Part shown: positions 59,469 through 64,000 of the stretch, piece by piece
How positions within the stretch are numbered: the first letter of the stretch is position 1
Layout of the letters: each line of letters starts with the position of its first letter
Origin: Flammula alnicola
Lineage: Eukaryota; Basidiomycota; Agaricomycetes; Agaricales; Strophariaceae
Length of the DNA: 64,000 nucleotides
Reading direction: 5' to 3'
NCBI GenBank assembly: GCA_015499995.1
Contig: JADNRV010000026.1
Span: forward strand, 186,001-250,000
Program-made: the position numbers and the translations under genes
Notes under the pieces: model-generated
What the model saw: the letters and a program-made list of their open reading frames with translations, nothing else
Told to the model about the DNA's origin: nothing
The model's database searches: none

Positions 59469-62400
59469 ATGGACGCTCTTGACCCTGCCAACGTTCGAAT
59501 TATAACAACGCTCGGGCACGTCGACCATGGCAAAACCACTCTCATGGATGCTCTCCTCGCCGCGAACAACATCATCTCTCCTCGAATGGCAGGCAAGATG
59601 CGATACCTTGACAGTCGGGAAGATGAGCAGGAACGAGGGATCACAATGGAAAGCAGCGCCGTCTCACTGAAGTTTCAAGTCATGGAACGCACTGCGGATG
59701 GAAGTGAGCCGATATAAATTGCATGGGCAGGACTTGCAGGATGATTAACAGACTACCATCAGGCAGATCGCCCAAGACGTACGTGGTCAACATGATTGAC
59801 ACTCCTGGACATGTCGATTTCTCCAGTGAGGTATCAACCGCCTCAAGGTTATGCGATGGAGCGTTGGTCTTGGTAGATGTTGTGGAAGGCGTTTGTACTC
59901 AGGTGCGGCCGATTCTCTTCCATGACGACTTTTAGGTTTGCTGACCTTGTAGGGTAGACTATTGCTGTCTTGAGGCAAGCGTGGCACGATCGTCTACGGC
60001 CTATTCTTGTGATCAACAAATTGGACCGTTTGATTACGGAGTTGAAATTAGCGCCTATAGAAGCATATCATCACCTTGCTCGTTTAATCGAGCAGGTCAA
60101 TGCCGTCATGGGAAACTTCTTTGCATCCGAACGAATGGAGGACGATTTGCGATGGAGAGAAGAGCGCGAGCGTCGTCTGGCGGAGAAGAAGGAAGCACAC
60201 GCAGACGAAACAGACGCGGCCGTCAACGAGTCTGAGGAATTTCAGGAAAAGGACGATGAAGACATTTATTTCGCGCCGGAGAAAGGAAATGTAATCTTTG
60301 CTTCTGCCCTTGATGGCTGGGGCTTCAGAGTAGGGAAATTTGCTCAGTTATATGCGCAAAAACTCGGAATCAAGGAGGCCAATTTGCGAAGGGTCCTTTG
60401 GGGCGATTTCTTCCTTGATCCCAAAACGAAAAGGGTGATCAGTTATAAACACCTTCGAGGACGAGCTCTCAAACCACTCTTCGTCCAATTTGTGCTGGAC
60501 AATATCTGGGCTGTGTATGATGGAGTCGTGATAAACCCGTACGTATCTCAGGCATTTCTTCTTGACTATTTTTTTGACGTGCATTCCAGTAATCCAGATA
60601 AAGTGATAAAGATTGTGAACGTCCTCGACCTTAAAATCGCCCCTCGAGACATCAGATCCAAGGATACTCGCCACCTCCTCTCACTCATTTTTACCCAATG
60701 GCTTTCCTTGTCGACATGCATCATCCAAACAGTCATAGACGTCGTGCCTACGCCCCCGGTCGCTCAAGCGACCAGAATACCTAAGATGTTATACCCAGAT
60801 CTTTACGAAACAACTCTGGAACCCAAAAATAAGGTAGAGGAAGACCTTTATGCGTCCAAATCTGGTCCTGAGGCCTCTGTGGTGGCATATGTCAGCAAAA
60901 TGTTTGCTGTCTCTGCAAAGGATTTACCCGAAAACAAAAAAAGGCCTATCACTGCCGAAGAAATGAGGACAAGGGCTCGAGAAGCGCGCGAAGCGAGGCA
61001 GGCGGAGGCAGACGCAAAGGAATCCGGACAGGTGGCTCCTTCACCAATAGGCTATACCCCTCCTGAGGCAAAGCAACCGGAGGTGGTTGAAGAGCCAACA
61101 AAAAGTGACCTAGAGATTGTCCTTGGATTCGCTCGACTATATTCTGGTACTATTTGTGTAGGAACCTCAGTATATGCGGTCCTTCCAAAGTACAACACCG
61201 CACTGGATCCCACACACCCAAGCAACGCAAAATACCTGCTAACAGCAAACGTAGACGGCCTATACGTTATGATGGGACGCGAATTGTTGCCCGTGTCACA
61301 AGTGCGTGCTGGAAATATATTTGCTATCAAAGGTCTGGAGTCGAAGGTGTGGAGAAGTGCAACTCTTTGTAGTCCCAACGAGCTTGGCGTCGGAGATGTT
61401 CCGGACCCAGTCAAGCAGAAGGATTGTCTCATTAATCTGGGCTCCATAAGTCGAGCGGTAAGGCCTTTTTTGTCCCGGTTCTCTCCTGGCTCATATGATT
61501 CGCAGGCAGCCCCTATCGTCCGCGTTGCACTGGAACCAGTAAAACCTGCAGATATGCAGAAGCTTGTCAATGGTCTTAAGCTTCTCAGTCAATCGGATCC
61601 TTGCGTGGAAACCTTCCAACAACAGACTGGAGAACACGTCATTTTGACTGCCGGAGAACTTCATTTAGAGGCAGGCCAACTCAATTTTCTTTGCCATTAT
61701 GCAGCATCTGACTATTTCTTGAACTGCAGCGTTGTTTGAAGGACCTGCGCGAGCGCTTTGCGAGAGTGGAAATTCAAGCTTCGAAACCTATTGTTCCGTT
61801 TCGTGAGACTGCCGTCAAGGCTCCAGGTAGGAACAGTCCATTTTTTTTGGAGACGGTTCATTGACATACTGTATCAATAGATATGGCACCTACTAAAACC
61901 CCTAATGCACCTCGCGGTACAATAAAAGGCACAAGCTCGCAGCAGGTCATTTCTTTCACCATCCGAGCTAGTCCACTTCCTGCCCCAATACTCGACTTCA
62001 TCCTCCAGAATTTGGAGATTTGGAAGATCCTTCAGCATGATCGCAAAATTCAGCAAGGCCATATAATTGAAGAGGAAGAACAGGATACTAACAACTATGG
62101 AGACGTCATTCGGAAACCTACTGTTACTGCTGAACATTTTTGGGATGTATTCGCAGAAAAATGCAGGGAAGTCGGCGGTGACTGGGAAGATATCGCGGAT
62201 AAGACATGGGCCTTTGGACCTCAGAAAGCTGGAGCTTGCCTGTTAATTGATGCCAGAAATCCAAAACCATACGCATCGTCTGTTTTTCCGTATAGCGTAC
62301 CACTTTATACACTGACATATTTGATTGTAGATTAAGAAGACGCCTCCAAAGAACGAGATCCGAGGAAGATGGTATAGAGATCGAAAAGATTATACGCGAC

Positions 62401-63262
62401 TTCGACAACCACATAGAGACTGGGTTCCAGCTTGCAACCTTCCAAGGACCTCTGTGCGCGGAACCTGTAGAGGGTATGGCATATTTCGTGGAGCAGGTAG
62501 ATGTCGACAAAGGAGCCCTTGAGAAAGAAATGGGTAAGTTGGAATTCGCCGGTCTTCTTTGTTGCACCTCCTGACTCATTCATTCTAGAGCAAAACCGTA
62601 TGTCCCAGGTAACGGGATCTCTAATATCAGCAGTTAGGGATGCCTGTAGAAACGGGTTACTCGATTGGTCACCCCGACTAATGCTTGCAATGTATTCATG
62701 TGAAATCCAAGCCTCGAGTGCGTACTAGTACCTTTTTATCTTTCTTTTGATTAATTTGCTTTTGCAGCTGATGTTCTTGGAAAGGTGTACGGCGTAGTTG
62801 CCAAACGACGGGGTCGTATTGTGGCGGAGGAAATGAAGGAGGGAACGTCTTTTTTCAATGTCTCCGCCCTTTTACCCGTTGTAGAGAGTTTCGGATTTGC
62901 GGACGGTATATGTCCTCCTACCTTTCCGGCATACTTGTTAATGACATTACCTCGTTTGATAGATATCCGAACCCGGACCTCAGGTGCTGCAAGTCCGCAG
63001 TTAATTTTTAGAGGGTAAGTCGACTCGAGGGTTGCCCACTGTTTCCCATCATCTAGAAATCGTTTATTCCAGGTACGAGCTTTTGGATTTGGATCCGTTC
63101 TGGGTTCCCACGACGGAAGAAGAACTCGAGGATTTAGGAGAAAAGGCTGACCGATCTAACATCGCGAAGGGATATATGGATGCAGTTCGAGATCGAAAGG
63201 GAATGTTTGTTGATCGTAAAATCGTAGAGTTTGCGGAGAAGCAGAGAACCCTTAAGCGGTAA
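59469..63262 (+). CDS. efl1: Ribosome-assembly GTPase Efl1/Ria1 (elongation factor-like GTPase 1)
   Basis: The start [20 protein letters not shown] leads to [20 protein letters not shown] (G1), [20 protein letters not shown] (G2), [20 protein letters not shown] (G3) and [20 protein letters not shown] (G4). The long exon from about 59970 carries the charged insertion found in this family ([20 protein letters not shown]), then EF-G-like domain II ([32 protein letters not shown]). Later exons have [20 protein letters not shown]-like [31 protein letters not shown] and [20 protein letters not shown]. It is an EF2-like cytoplasmic GTPase that, with Sdo1/SBDS, evicts Tif6/eIF6 from pre-60S subunits. 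About seven introns; stop at 63260-63262. Confidence 0.93.
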
Positions 63263-63516
63263 TTTTTGGGTGGATACAAGTCTTGATTATTTTTTGTTGC
63301 CTCGGTGTACATATAGATGTATAGAGAACCTGTCATTCTCTGTACCATAATTTACTAACACAACCTCTAATCCTCAGGAATATCCAGCAACTCGGAACTA
63401 AGTTAATCCAGATCCTATTTAATTATACACGACAATACACAAGTATAGCCAGTACTTATGAATAATACAAGACATAATACAATGAGTCCTGAGGCCTGAG
63501 GCCTGAAGGGTCCATC

Positions 63517-64000
63517 CTACAGGAAGCCGCTTTCTTGCAACAATCTTGCCATTTTCTCATCTTCCCGTTCTCTTGGCTCTCGCTCGAGAGAAAGTGACCA
63601 GAAATGTTCACTCGATGCTCGAGTATCCGTGAACTGATTCAATGAATCGTTGATGTAGGAGATGACGGATGGAAGAGGTTGGAAATTAAAGGGTTGTGCT
63701 TGCCACCTTTTGATATCATTGATGACTTCGGAAGCCTTCTGACGTTTACGAAAGTTGACCAAACCACCCGAAAGATTGTCAGGATTTCCGTCCTGAATGA
63801 ACGTTAATGTCGAAAGGAAAACACCTGGAAGAGATTTAGAAACATCTAGGCAAGAATAACCGACAGCAACTTACCAATGAACGGAACACAGGGCGGTGTC
63901 ACAGAGGCCATTAGTGACCTGTACTTGGTGAAATTTTTGTTGCTATCAATTGTCATTTCGCATGCGCCGAACTGAGCCATGAAACGTTGATTGACTTGTT
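63517..64000 (-). CDS. RasGEF (Cdc25-type) protein, C-terminal part; gene continues beyond the window
   Basis: On the minus strand two exons read VNQRFMAQFGACEMTIDSNK, NFTKYRSLMASVTPPCVPFI, G, then VFLSTLTFIQDGNPDNLSGG, LVNFRKRQKASEVINDIKRW and PLPSVISYINDSLNQF. PCVPF-G-FL.DLTF..DGNPD and NF.KR.....I..I..WQ are hallmarks of the C-terminal half of the RasGEF catalytic domain, which loads GTP on Ras-type GTPases. The protein ends in a charged tail (LEREPREREDEKMARLLQES) at 63517. A short intron separates the exons. Upstream parts, which usually include SH3 and RasGEF-N domains, lie beyond 64000. Confidence 0.85.

Overview
The window reads as nuclear DNA of a basidiomycete fungus, most likely a mushroom-forming agaricomycete. 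Genes lie on both strands and are broken by many introns, mostly about 50-80 nt with GT..AG ends. Several families present are typical of that class: a DUF6534 membrane protein, a fungal integrase-core transposase, an alpha-kinase with N-terminal cysteine pairs, an intron-rich P450, and a TALE homeobox gene. There are no operons. Exon borders were placed by eye and by protein-family continuity, so gene ends are firmer than internal borders.

Layout. 0-11.5 kb: a histidine-phosphatase-like membrane protein (+), a hAT-type MITE, a DUF6534 seven-TM-like protein (+), a YEA4/SLC35B4-type nucleotide-sugar transporter (-), a SAM methyltransferase (-), a vip1-like RRM protein (-), and a second MITE copy. 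12-24 kb: an unrecognised 250+ aa protein, a 3.3 kb gene-poor gap, the Cdc11/Nud1-type septation/mitotic-exit scaffold, and a TALE homeobox regulator. 26.5-31 kb: a transposase followed on the same strand by an alpha-kinase, forming an accessory island. 31.6 kb: a perfect 42-bp palindrome. 32.9-41.7 kb: a P450 spread over 6.9 kb by very long introns, divergent from a METTL25/RRNAD1-like methyltransferase. 41.7-48.4 kb: 6.7 kb with no recognisable protein gene. 48.4-64 kb: housekeeping genes Usb1 (-) and UreG (+) in divergent pair, Iwr1 (+), a second phosphatase paralogue (-), a DUF202 protein (+), the ribosome-assembly GTPase Efl1 (+), and the 3' end of a RasGEF gene (-).

The housekeeping genes serve U6 snRNA processing, urease nickel loading, RNA polymerase II import, 60S maturation, cytokinesis signalling and Ras activation; they show no common pathway. 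The points most worth a second look are the two MITE copies, which have perfect 8-bp target duplications and differ only in homopolymer lengths; the transposase/alpha-kinase pair; the P450 with 1.4-2 kb introns and a 12-nt microexon; the 42-bp palindrome; and the inverted phosphatase paralogues with a shared non-coding repeat.
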